Positions 1 to 7,290 of a DNA stretch of 64,000 nucleotides are shown here, in pieces. The stretch comes from Mesorhizobium amorphae (GTDB lineage: Bacteria; Pseudomonadota; Alphaproteobacteria; Rhizobiales; Rhizobiaceae). Below the pieces are notes generated by a model. It saw nothing but the letters and a program-made list of their open reading frames with translations, ran no database searches and was not told the DNA's origin. Positions within the stretch are counted from its first letter, which is position 1. Each line of letters starts with the position of its first letter. The position numbers and the translations under genes are program-made. The stretch lies in the NCBI RefSeq assembly GCF_014843845.1, contig NZ_JHQS01000051.1, forward strand, positions 310,001 through 374,000. Direction: 5' to 3'.

Positions 1-140
1 TTGTAGGAGGGCTGCCATTCCTGCAGCAGCGGCCGATCTTCCAGCCGAAGCCGGGCCGGCTGCTCGGCGACGCTTACATAGATGGCGGCGCCCGTGAAAG
101 CAGCGGCAACGGCCAGTGCAAGCAATCCGATGAACATCAT
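1..140 (-). CDS. DUF1772-like membrane protein, N-terminal fragment
   Basis: The reading frame is open on the minus strand from an ATG at 140 to the left edge, giving 46 residues. It begins with a hydrophobic segment (about residues 3-24) followed by SVAEQPARL and an acidic stretch ending WQPSYK. That arrangement resembles the start of DUF1772 (anthrone-oxygenase-like) small membrane proteins. A second ATG directly follows the first, so the true start could be three bases later. The gene is divergent from the TetR regulator and shares a 132-base intergenic region with it, so it may be that regulator's target. The family call is from memory of similar N-termini; no function can be shown. Confidence 0.6.
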   Translation of the reverse strand, partial: MMFIGLLALAVAAAFTGAAIYVSVAEQPARLRLEDRPLLQEWQPSY

Positions 141-213
141 GCATCCCGGGATTTGGACCTTTGGGACAAATAGCGCTTGCACCGGGCCCGGCAATGCGTC
201 ATAGAAGTGCCGA

Positions 214-228
214 ACCGTAACGTACGGT
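214..228. promoter_or_regulatory. candidate TetR operator (inverted repeat)
   Basis: ACCGT-AACGT-ACGGT is an exact 5-base inverted repeat in the divergent gap between the DUF1772-like gene and the TetR gene. TetR-family proteins usually bind such palindromes in their own promoter region. That it is the autoregulatory operator is inferred from position and symmetry only. Confidence 0.45.
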
Positions 229-272
229 ACGCTATCTGAGCGATTGGCGATCATCGGGGCAGGAAGAAAGTT

Positions 273-926
273 TTGTTGCAGGCAAGCGCCGATATCGACA
301 CCTGCGAAGCGCTGACGGAGCGGCAGAAAGCCGTGCTGGATGCAGCACTTCGCCTGCTGGTCGAGGAGGGCGATAATCTGACCATGACGGCGGTGGCGCG
401 CCGCGCAAGCTGCTCCAAGGAAACGCTCTACAAATGGTTCGGCGACCGCGACGGGCTGCTGACGGCGACGGTGCAGTGGCAGGCCTCGAAAGTGCGCGTG
501 GCGCCGGTCGACGGCAAGGGGCTCGGCCTCGCCTCGCTGACCGCGAGCCTGGAGCGCTTCGCGTCCGATTGGCTCAACGTGATCTCAAGCGACACCTCGA
601 TCGCGCTCAACCGGGTGGCGGTCAGCCATGCCGGATCGGGCAAGGACAATCTTGGCGCCGTCGTGCTGGAAAATGGCCGCTTCGCTTTGGCCCGGCGCCT
701 GAAGCCGGTGCTGGAAGCAGGCCGCCAGGCCGGGCTTCTCGACTTTTCGGATGCCGAAACGGCGTTCCGGAGCTTTTTCGGGCTGGTCGCCCGCGACGTG
801 CAGATCCGTCTGCTGCTCGGCGACCGGCTGGAATTGACTGAGGCGACAATCGGCGGCGATGCCGCCCGGGCGACGCAACAGTTTCTCGCTCTTTTCGGAG
901 CAAAAACCGGGCCACAAGGCCTCTGA
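273..926 (+). CDS. TetR/AcrR-family transcriptional regulator
   Basis: This 217-residue protein has an N-terminal TetR helix-turn-helix (about residues 17-65). The recognition region reads MTAVARRASCSKETLYKWFG, as is typical of the family. The C-terminal ligand domain is not recognisable in detail. No ATG fits; the start is a TTG (a second TTG follows) behind an AGGAAG ribosome site at 261-266. Only 24 bases separate its stop from ilvC, so the two may be co-transcribed. A palindrome lies upstream at 214-228. The ligand is unknown. Control of the divergent membrane gene, of ilvC, or of both is possible. Confidence 0.85.
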   Translation: MLQASADIDTCEALTERQKAVLDAALRLLVEEGDNLTMTAVARRASCSKETLYKWFGDRDGLLTATVQWQASKVRVAPVDGKGLGLASLTASLERFASDWLNVISSDTSIALNRVAVSHAGSGKDNLGAVVLENGRFALARRLKPVLEAGRQAGLLDFSDAETAFRSFFGLVARDVQIRLLLGDRLELTEATIGGDAARATQQFLALFGAKTGPQGL

Positions 927-950
927 TACCAAACGGGAAGGAAGACGAAA

Positions 951-1970
951 ATGCGTGTCTATTACGATCGCGATGCCGATCTCAACCTGATCAAGGGCAA
1001 GAAGGTCGCCATCATCGGCTATGGCAGCCAGGGCAGGGCGCACGCGCTCAATCTCAAGGATTCCGGTGCCAAGGACATCGCCATCGGCCTGAAGGCCGGC
1101 TCGGCGACCGCCAGCAAGGTCGAGGCCGACGGTCTCAAGGTGATGAGCGTGGCGGAAGCCGCCAAATGGGCCGACCTGATGATGATGGCGACGCCCGACG
1201 AATTGCAGGCCGACATCTACAAGAACGAGATCGCGCCGAACATCCGCGACGGTGCCGCAATCGCCTTCGCGCACGGCCTCAACGTGCATTTCGGCCTGAT
1301 TGAGCCGAAGGCGTCGGTCGACGTCGTCATGATCGCGCCGAAGGGCCCGGGCCACACGGTGCGCGGCGAATACCAGAAGGGCGGCGGCGTGCCGTGCCTG
1401 GTCGCCGTCAACCAGGACGCTTCGGGCAACGCGCTCGATCTGGCGCTGTCCTACGCCTGTGGCGTTGGTGGCGGCCGTTCGGGCATCATCGAGACCAATT
1501 TCCGCGAGGAATGCGAGACCGATCTGTTCGGCGAGCAGGTGGTGCTGTGCGGCGGCCTAGTCGAACTGATCCGCGCCGGCTTCGAGACGCTGGTGGAAGC
1601 CGGCTACGCGCCGGAAATGGCCTATTTCGAGTGCCTGCACGAGGTCAAGCTGATCGTCGACCTGATCTATGAGGGCGGCATCGCCAACATGAACTACTCG
1701 ATCTCGAACACCGCCGAATGGGGCGAATATGTTTCGGGTCCGCGCATCATCACCGCCGAGACCAAGGCCGAGATGAAGCGCGTGCTGAAGGACATCCAGA
1801 CCGGAAAATTCACCTCGGAATGGATGCAGGAATACCGCGCCGGCCTGTCGCGCTTCAAGGGCATCCGCCGCAACAATGACAGCCACCAGATCGAGGAAGT
1901 CGGCGCCAAGCTGCGTGCGATGATGCCGTGGATTTCCAAGAACAAGCTGGTCGACAAGGCCAAGAACTAA
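951..1970 (+). CDS. ilvC: ketol-acid reductoisomerase (class I)
   Basis: This enzyme isomerises and reduces acetolactate or acetohydroxybutyrate with NADPH, the second shared step of valine, leucine and isoleucine synthesis. At 339 residues it is the short class I form. The N-terminal Rossmann fold shows IIGYGSQGRAHA (about residues 21-32). The HGLN histidine is near 108. Metal-ligand acidic residues lie in the region ETDLFGE (D191, E195) and FECLHE (E227, E231). The ATG follows a purine-rich GGGAAGGAAG site. The gene is preceded by a TetR regulator and followed by a strong terminator, so the transcript ends here. Sequence and length are wholly typical. Confidence 0.98.
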   Translation: MRVYYDRDADLNLIKGKKVAIIGYGSQGRAHALNLKDSGAKDIAIGLKAGSATASKVEADGLKVMSVAEAAKWADLMMMATPDELQADIYKNEIAPNIRDGAAIAFAHGLNVHFGLIEPKASVDVVMIAPKGPGHTVRGEYQKGGGVPCLVAVNQDASGNALDLALSYACGVGGGRSGIIETNFREECETDLFGEQVVLCGGLVELIRAGFETLVEAGYAPEMAYFECLHEVKLIVDLIYEGGIANMNYSISNTAEWGEYVSGPRIITAETKAEMKRVLKDIQTGKFTSEWMQEYRAGLSRFKGIRRNNDSHQIEEVGAKLRAMMPWISKNKLVDKAKN

Positions 1971-1992
1971 TTCGCTACTTATGGTTGCTGCG

Positions 1993-2026
1993 AAAGCCGG
2001 CGGAGCGATCCGCCGGCTTTTTCTTT
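1993..2026 (+). terminator. rho-independent terminator of ilvC
   Basis: A perfect 12-base stem (AAAGCCGGCGGA paired with TCCGCCGGCTTT) around a GCGA loop is followed by TTCTTT. It begins 22 bases after the ilvC stop. Confidence 0.9.
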
Positions 2027-2067
2027 CCGCTCAAGCGGTGGAGAGCTGGTTTGCCGAGGGCCGGCGT

Positions 2068-2352
2068 TCAGCCGTAGTGCCAATGCGGCTTCGGCTCGGT
2101 GCCGGTGAACTCGACGCCGATGCGGTCCTCGCGGCGCCAGCGGACCACGGCCTTGTAGCCGATGCCGTCGGCCGGCACATAAAGCAGGAACTCGTCCGGC
2201 ACGCGCGCGCCGATCGGGACTTTGAGTTCGGCGCCGCCCGCATGCATGTTGCGCAGCGTGCATTTGACTTCGGAGTTGGTGATCCCGGTCAGGATCGACG
2301 CGCCCTTGAGCACGCGCTGCCGGTGCCTGTCTCTGGTTTCGTCCTCGGCCAT
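2068..2352 (-). CDS. PilZ-domain protein
   Basis: A 94-residue single-domain protein. The N-terminal basic motif RHRQR lies near residues 8-12. After a short beta-rich stretch comes RNMHAGGAEL, where the PilZ family normally has (D/N)xSxxG. Here the serine is histidine, so cyclic-di-GMP binding may be weakened or lost. PilZ proteins link this second messenger to motility, exopolysaccharide or cell-cycle outputs. The remainder fits a PilZ beta-barrel. The gene stands alone between the ilvC terminator and the BA14K gene, so no partner is suggested. The family call is fairly firm, the output unknown. Confidence 0.8.
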   Translation of the reverse strand: MAEDETRDRHRQRVLKGASILTGITNSEVKCTLRNMHAGGAELKVPIGARVPDEFLLYVPADGIGYKAVVRWRREDRIGVEFTGTEPKPHWHYG

Positions 2353-2468
2353 CGTGCGGAATCCCAGGGGCGATCGTCGCTCGGGGAGCGCTCGGATCAG
2401 ACCAGTCGATAAACCGGCCTGATAAACAGAGCGTTAGCGTCGATCGGCTTTGTCGGAACCGGTCGCCG

Positions 2469-2501
2469 AAAGCAAAGCGGCGCCGCATCGTGCGACGCCG
2501 C
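2469..2501 (-). terminator. terminator downstream of the BA14K gene
   Basis: On the minus strand an 11-base GC-rich stem with one mismatch (TGCGGCGCCGC opposite GCGGCGTCGCA) and a 3-base loop is followed by TTTGCTTT. It lies just after the BA14K stop codon. Confidence 0.7.
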
Positions 2502-2523
2502 CGGGCATTCCTGTATCTGCCGC

Positions 2524-3072
2524 TCAGCTATAGGGCGACCAGCACTGCTGGCGGGGACCATTGTAAGGCTGGAACGTATTGTCCCACGCCCGGTAAGAGC
2601 GGTAGCGATCGTAGCACCATTGGACATGGGCATTGGACGAGCGGTATATGCGGCGCGGCTGGTAATAGCGCGGATAGGAATTATAATAGTAGGGATTGTA
2701 ATAGTTGCCGTAGGCCAGGCTGCCCAGACCCAGGCCGAGGCCCAGTCCCAGAAGGGCGTCACCGCCATGGTAATGACGGCGGTGATGGTGACGTCTCCAG
2801 CGCCAGTTGTCGCCGTTGTCCCAGTTGCGGGAAAAACGACGCTCGCGGAAATTGCCGCCACGGTTGCGCCAACGCCATTCCTGATTGAACTGCCGGTTGT
2901 TGCCGCCAGCCCATTCGTCGCGCACGGGTGTGATCCCGGACGCCGCGGAACTGACCGGGATCGAAAGATCGGGTTGCAGGATCGGGCCGGCCAGCGACGG
3001 AGCCGTCAGGCCCGCGACAAGACCCAAGGTCATCAGACCGGATCTGACAGAAGACAAAAAGAGCGGTTTCAT
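2524..3072 (-). CDS. BA14K-family secreted protein
   Basis: The start chosen is the ATG at 3072, which has a GGAGAG site and gives a 182-residue protein. An upstream in-frame start would put 15 extra residues before the signal peptide. Residues 1-29 form a signal peptide ending near SLAGP. The middle is very rich in Arg, Trp, Asn and His, followed by a Gly/Leu stretch (GLGLGLGLGS) and a Tyr-rich segment. The C-terminus HVQWCYDRYRSYR...QQCWSPY matches the BA14K lectin-like domain of Brucella and rhizobia, with its two conserved cysteines. It is probably exported. The role in the envelope is unknown. Confidence 0.85.
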   Translation of the reverse strand: MKPLFLSSVRSGLMTLGLVAGLTAPSLAGPILQPDLSIPVSSAASGITPVRDEWAGGNNRQFNQEWRWRNRGGNFRERRFSRNWDNGDNWRWRRHHHRRHYHGGDALLGLGLGLGLGSLAYGNYYNPYYYNSYPRYYQPRRIYRSSNAHVQWCYDRYRSYRAWDNTFQPYNGPRQQCWSPYS

Positions 3073-3132
3073 GGCACTCTCCGAAGAACAAGGCCCCACG
3101 CCCAGATTACCCGGCAAGAAGCCTATTGATGG

Positions 3133-3167
3133 ACCTTTCCGTCTGAACGGAGGATGAACGGAAAGGT
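3133..3167. promoter_or_regulatory. inverted repeat in divergent promoter region
   Basis: ACCTTTCCGT and ACGGAAAGGT form a perfect 10-base inverted repeat with a 15-base spacer, in the gap between the divergent BA14K and EEP genes. It could be an operator or an mRNA hairpin. There is no T-run to make it a terminator. Confidence 0.3.
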
Positions 3168-3249
3168 TCCGTCAACCATGGCGATCAACCATGGCGGGCA
3201 GAGATCCGGCTCTTGTCTTCGTACCCGCTTGCGGGCAAAGGTCACGGCC

Positions 3250-4362
3250 ATGTCGCTGCGCCTCGCTACCTTCAATGTCGAGAACCTGATGAACAGGTTC
3301 GATTTCTCCGGCTATCGCAACCAGCTCAACGAGGATCGCACGCTGGCGCTCTTCGATATCAAGAGCGAGGCCGAATACAGGATGCTCGAGCAGGCCCGCG
3401 CCATCGCCCAGTCCGACGACACGCGCCAGCTGACGGCGCTGGCGATCGCCGCCACCCGCGCCGACATCATCTGCATGCAGGAGGTCGACAATATCGAGGC
3501 GCTGAAGGCCTTCGAATACGGCTATTTGTTCAAGATGGTCGGGGAAGGCTACCGGCAGAAATACACCACGGCCGGCAATGATTCACGCGGCATCGATGTC
3601 GCCGTCATGATGCGCAACGAGACCGCGCAGGGCCAGCCGATCGAGTTCGTGCGCATGACCAGCCACGCCTATGTCACTTACGAGCAGTTCGGGCTGCACA
3701 CGCCGGAACTGGCGGCACTCGGAAACGATGCCAATGAGCGCATCTTCCGGCGCGACTGCCTGGAGATCGACCTAACGGTGGGCGGCGTGCCGCTGACGCT
3801 CTATCTCGTGCATTTCAAGTCGATGGGCTCGCCGCGCAACGGGCTCGATGGACGCGAGGCGACGATGCCGATCCGCATCGCCGAGGCGCAAGCGGTGCGC
3901 CGCATCATCGAGGAGCGTTTCGGCAAGGTTCATGCCGCCGACAAGCGCTGGGCGATCTGCGGCGACATGAACGATTACCGGCAGCGGGTGAAGATCGAGG
4001 GCGACAGTTTCGATGGCTTCCGCTTCCAGGTGATCGACGAGAGCCAGTCCTGCATCAACGTTTTGACCGCCGGCGGCTTTTGCGAAAACGTGGTCGAGCG
4101 GCGACCGGAGATGGATCGCTGGAGTTTCTACCACACGCGCGGGCCACAGGAGCGGCATCTGTGCCAGCTCGACTACATCCTGTTGTCGAAGGGGCTGGCG
4201 GCGAAGAACGCGACGGCCGTTCCCGACATCATCCGCAACGGCCAGCCCTGGCGCACCATCTTTCCGGCCGGCCAGGAGGTCGACCGCTTCCCGCGCGCCG
4301 GCTGGGACCGGCCGAAGGCGTCCGACCACTGCCCGGTGGCGATCACGCTGGACATGGCCTGA
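3250..4362 (+). CDS. endonuclease/exonuclease/phosphatase (EEP) family protein
   Basis: The start is placed at the ATG at 3250, because the family motif LATFNVENL begins right after it; the upstream in-frame extension has no family features. The 370-residue protein shows EEP motifs in order: ATFNVENL, the metal-binding glutamate in CMQEVDN (near 79), RGIDVAVMMRN, LVHFKSMGSP, GDMNDYR and a C-terminal SDHCPVAITL with the catalytic Asp-His pair. The family hydrolyses phosphodiester bonds in nucleic acids or phosphomonoesters in small molecules, and the substrate cannot be told. No signal peptide is visible. The Nudix gene starts 2 bases after its stop, so the pair is likely translationally coupled. 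Confidence 0.85.
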   Translation: MSLRLATFNVENLMNRFDFSGYRNQLNEDRTLALFDIKSEAEYRMLEQARAIAQSDDTRQLTALAIAATRADIICMQEVDNIEALKAFEYGYLFKMVGEGYRQKYTTAGNDSRGIDVAVMMRNETAQGQPIEFVRMTSHAYVTYEQFGLHTPELAALGNDANERIFRRDCLEIDLTVGGVPLTLYLVHFKSMGSPRNGLDGREATMPIRIAEAQAVRRIIEERFGKVHAADKRWAICGDMNDYRQRVKIEGDSFDGFRFQVIDESQSCINVLTAGGFCENVVERRPEMDRWSFYHTRGPQERHLCQLDYILLSKGLAAKNATAVPDIIRNGQPWRTIFPAGQEVDRFPRAGWDRPKASDHCPVAITLDMA

Positions 4363-4364
4363 AC

Positions 4365-5111
4365 GTGAGCTTCGACCTGCCGCGCAACGTCATCCTGCCG
4401 GTCGACGCCGTCGACGTTCGGCTCGACCCCGGCCCGCATCCCTTTGCGCGCGACAACGAACGGGCGATCGCCGAGAACTGGCAGCGCGAGATAGAGGCCA
4501 ATCCCGCGCTTTTCGATGGCACGGTGGTGCTGCTCTCCGCACTTGCCTATCGCGACCGACGCCTGGTTGGCCGCTGCCATGCGGTCAACTACTCCACGTT
4601 CATGCTCTGGCGTAAGCGGCGCGAAAATTCGGGTGCCGAGCATGCCTATGCCCATGCCATGCTGGTCGCCGCCGACAATGCGCTGGTGGCGATCCGCATG
4701 GGTCCGCACACGGTCAATGCCGGCCGCGTCTATTTCGCTGCCGGTTCGTTCGAACCCATCGATTTCCGTGACGGGCTTGTCGACGTCGACTTCAACATGA
4801 TGCGCGAGGTGAGCGAAGAGACCGGGATCGATCTGTCGGGCGCACAACGCGGCAAGCGTTATTATGCGCTATCGACACCAAGCGGCACGGTGATCTTCCG
4901 CCATTATAGGGTTGCCGAGCCAGGCGACGAGATCGCACGGCGCATCTCGGTTTTCGTTGCCACCGAGACGGAGCCGGAAATCGAAGGCCCGGTGATCATC
5001 CGCCATGCTTCCGACCTGCCGGAAGGACTGATGGGGTACATGAAGCCGCTCATCGAGTGGCACTTCGCGGGCAGCGGCCAAGACCCGAGCGGCGCCCCGT
5101 CGTTTCGTTGA
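4365..5111 (+). CDS. Nudix-fold hydrolase with degenerate Nudix box
   Basis: The GTG at 4365 lies two bases past the stop of the EEP gene and gives 248 residues. No ATG occurs before the conserved body. Residues near 140-165 contain DGLVDVDFNMMREVSEETGIDL. This keeps the REVSEETGI core of the Nudix box (Mg-binding REx2EExG) but has Phe where the first conserved Glu is expected. The fold is therefore likely but activity could be altered. Nudix enzymes cleave nucleoside-diphosphate-linked compounds. Coupling to the EEP gene suggests both act on phosphate esters in one small pathway. The substrate is unknown. Confidence 0.75.
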   Translation: MSFDLPRNVILPVDAVDVRLDPGPHPFARDNERAIAENWQREIEANPALFDGTVVLLSALAYRDRRLVGRCHAVNYSTFMLWRKRRENSGAEHAYAHAMLVAADNALVAIRMGPHTVNAGRVYFAAGSFEPIDFRDGLVDVDFNMMREVSEETGIDLSGAQRGKRYYALSTPSGTVIFRHYRVAEPGDEIARRISVFVATETEPEIEGPVIIRHASDLPEGLMGYMKPLIEWHFAGSGQDPSGAPSFR

Positions 5112-5131
5112 CCGCCTGAACGGAAGCCGGA

Positions 5132-6253
5132 TTACGGAAAGAGCGGCGGTAGGGCGTCGTGTCTCGTGCTTTCCCCAATGCGAGGTTCGCCCACAGGGAC
5201 AGCAGCCGGTTTCGGACGGTTCGCAAGGCCTGCGCCATCGTCCTTGTAGTAATAGCTGTAGCCATTGATGGCCGGCGCGCCACCGAGATGCGCGTAGAGA
5301 ATTCTTGCACCCTCGGGGAAGAAGCCTTTCCTGGTCAGATCGATCAGGCCCTGCATCGACTTTCCCTCGTACACCGGATCAGTGATCATGGCCTCGGTGC
5401 GGGCCGCCAGCCGGATCGCGTCGTTCGTGGCGTCCGACGGAACACCATAGGCGGGATAGGCATAGTCGGGGTTGATGACGATTTCGTCGTCGCGGATGGC
5501 GCGGCCGAGCCCGACGAGCGCGGCGGTGTCGTCGACGATGTGGCGGATCTGGGCGCGGGTCTGGTCGAGCGTCCCCGAGGCGTCGATACCGATCACCCGG
5601 TCGGCGCGGTCTTGCGCGGCGAAGCCAACGATCATGCCGGCCTGCGTCGACCCGGTGACAACGCACACGATGATATAGTCGAAAGTGAAGCCAAGTTCGG
5701 CTTCCTGGCTGGCCACCTCCTCGGCGAAGCCGACATAGCCCAGCCCGCCGAACTTGTGCACGGAGGCGCCGGCCGGGATCGGATAGGGCTTGCCGCCGGC
5801 GTCCTTCACCGACTGGATCGCGTCCTCCCAGCTCTTGCGGATGCCGATGTCGAAGCCGTCGTCGACGAGCCGGCTGTCCGCGCCCATCAGGCGCGTCAGC
5901 AGGATGTTTCCGACCCGGTCGTAGACCGCATCATAGTGGGGCACCCATTTCTCCTGGATCACCACGCACTTCATGCCGATCTTGGCTGCTGTCGCGGCGA
6001 CCATCCGCGTGTGGTTCGACTGAACGCCGCCAATCGACACCAGCGTGTCGGCGCCGGTGCGAAGAGCGTCCGGCACGATGTATTCGAGCTTTCGCAGCTT
6101 GTTCCCGCCCATGGCGAGCCCGGAATTGCAATCATCACGCTTTGCGTAAACCTGTACTTTCCCGCCTAACGCCGCGCTCAGCCGCGGCAGAAGCTCGATA
6201 GGCGTCGGGCCGAAGGTCAGCGGATAACGTTCAAACTTTGCGAGAAGTGACAT
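5132..6253 (-). CDS. acdS: 1-aminocyclopropane-1-carboxylate (ACC) deaminase
   Basis: This PLP enzyme opens ACC, the plant ethylene precursor, to 2-oxobutyrate and ammonia. Diagnostic residues are present: PLP-lysine K52 in GGNKLRK, S79 in VQSNHTR, Y295-E296 in DPVYEGKSM and L323 in AHLGG. The Glu and Leu separate true ACC deaminase from D-cysteine desulfhydrase. The protein is 373 residues against the usual 337-340. About 33 residues rich in Pro and Arg follow the normal end at NGYSYYYKDDG. The start has a GGAGAC site. It is divergent from the Lrp-type regulator gene acdR, the common rhizobial arrangement. Confidence 0.95.
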   Translation of the reverse strand: MSLLAKFERYPLTFGPTPIELLPRLSAALGGKVQVYAKRDDCNSGLAMGGNKLRKLEYIVPDALRTGADTLVSIGGVQSNHTRMVAATAAKIGMKCVVIQEKWVPHYDAVYDRVGNILLTRLMGADSRLVDDGFDIGIRKSWEDAIQSVKDAGGKPYPIPAGASVHKFGGLGYVGFAEEVASQEAELGFTFDYIIVCVVTGSTQAGMIVGFAAQDRADRVIGIDASGTLDQTRAQIRHIVDDTAALVGLGRAIRDDEIVINPDYAYPAYGVPSDATNDAIRLAARTEAMITDPVYEGKSMQGLIDLTRKGFFPEGARILYAHLGGAPAINGYSYYYKDDGAGLANRPKPAAVPVGEPRIGESTRHDALPPLFP

Positions 6254-6334
6254 CGATATCAGTCTCCGCCGTGGTCATTTTCTATGGGTTGATCATAGGC
6301 CGACTCCTGCGAAAGGTGTTCTCGAACTTGCTTA

Positions 6335-6345
6335 TGAAATTTACA
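6335..6345. promoter_or_regulatory. possible Lrp-type binding site between acdS and acdR
   Basis: TGAAATTTACA is an AT-rich near-palindrome in an otherwise GC-rich divergent gap. It resembles the A/T core of Lrp-family sites. AcdR-type regulators act from such a position. No clear sigma-54 or NifA site was seen. Confidence 0.3.
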
Positions 6346-6401
6346 CACATCCCACACTATTGCAGTATGATTGGCCTGATCGTCCACTTGAGCGCCAAGA
6401 A

Positions 6402-6878
6402 ATGGAAGAATCTTCCACTGAAACTCTCGATCGCATCGACGTCAGGATCCTGCGCGCCCTTCAGGCCGAGGGACGGCTGACCAATGCCGACCTGGCGGCC
6501 CGCGTGAATGTCAGCGCCGCCACCTGCCATCGGCGCACGCAACGCCTGTTTGAAGAGGGCTACATCACCGGGGTCAGGGCGGAGATCGCGCCCGCTGCGG
6601 TAGGGCTTGGCGCGCTGGTGATGGTCGGCGTGGTGCTCGATCGCTCGACACCTGAAAGCTTCGCTGCTTTCGAAGAGGCCGTGCACAAGCTCAAGGAAGT
6701 CCTGGATTGCAATCTCGTGGCCGGCGACTTCGACTATCTGTTGAAGATAAGAGTTCGCGATATGGCGGATTTCAACAAGCTCCACGGGCAGAAGCTGATC
6801 GCGCTGCCAGGCGTTCGGCAGACCCGGACTTTCTTTGTCATGAAGGAGGTCAAAGAGAACGCGCGACTGCCGTTTTGA
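6402..6878 (+). CDS. acdR: Lrp/AsnC-family regulator of acdS
   Basis: The chosen ATG at 6402 gives 158 residues. The upstream TTG extension (14 residues) lies outside the conserved body. The N-terminal helix-turn-helix (about residues 9-60) reads LDRIDVRILRALQAEGRLTNADLA...CHRRTQRL, as in Lrp/AsnC proteins. The rest is the RAM ligand-binding domain, with VAGDFDYLLKIRV near residues 107-119. Its position divergent from acdS matches the AcdR regulator known in rhizobia and Pseudomonas, which activates acdS in response to ACC. The ribosome site is weak. The specific AcdR call rests on this context. Confidence 0.88.
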   Translation: MEESSTETLDRIDVRILRALQAEGRLTNADLAARVNVSAATCHRRTQRLFEEGYITGVRAEIAPAAVGLGALVMVGVVLDRSTPESFAAFEEAVHKLKEVLDCNLVAGDFDYLLKIRVRDMADFNKLHGQKLIALPGVRQTRTFFVMKEVKENARLPF

Positions 6879-6914
6879 CAGGCCGCTGGTCCCTGTTTCC
6901 ATGTTGGCTGACGG

Positions 6915-7157
6915 TCAGCCCTGCCCCTTGCCCTGCGCCGCCTTGCGGTCGTTGTGGGCGGCGACGAAGAACAGGATGACGCCGAGACCGAGCAGCGCGC
7001 CCATTGCCGTTCCCATGGTCTGGCCGACCACCTGCTGGAACTCGGCGGTGACGCGATCGGGATTGGCCATGCCGTAGCGGGCGAGGTACCACCAGAGGCC
7101 CGCAAGGGCCGCCTCGATGATCACCAGCACCAGGATCAGCCGCGCCTTCTTGCTCAT
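6915..7157 (-). CDS. small two-span membrane protein
   Basis: The start is the ATG at 7157, six bases after a strong GGAGGA site; the ATG six bases upstream abuts that site. The 80-residue product has a basic N-terminus (MSKKAR) and two predicted membrane segments (about residues 5-24 and 46-66). The loop between them holds ARYGMANPDRVTAEFQQVVGQT, and the tail NDRKAAQGKGQG is polar. I do not recognise a family. It lies between acdR and the MacAB-like export operon, and a 133-base gap separates it from the permease gene, so it probably has its own promoter. Confidence 0.75.
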   Translation of the reverse strand: MSKKARLILVLVIIEAALAGLWWYLARYGMANPDRVTAEFQQVVGQTMGTAMGALLGLGVILFFVAAHNDRKAAQGKGQG

Positions 7158-7290
7158 GTGCATTCCTCCACCCAAGGGTGAATTGCACTACCATCGCAAA
7201 CCGAGCGGCGACAGTGGGGCGCGGGGCGGAAAAGTCAAAGCCTGTGCATAGTCGGATCGGGGCGGCGGACAGGTTTCCGGCGCGGCTGCT

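Noticed and set aside
6254..6401. NifA/sigma-54 control of acdS
   Set aside because: I looked for TGT-N10-ACA and a GG/GC -24/-12 pair in the divergent gap and found no convincing match.
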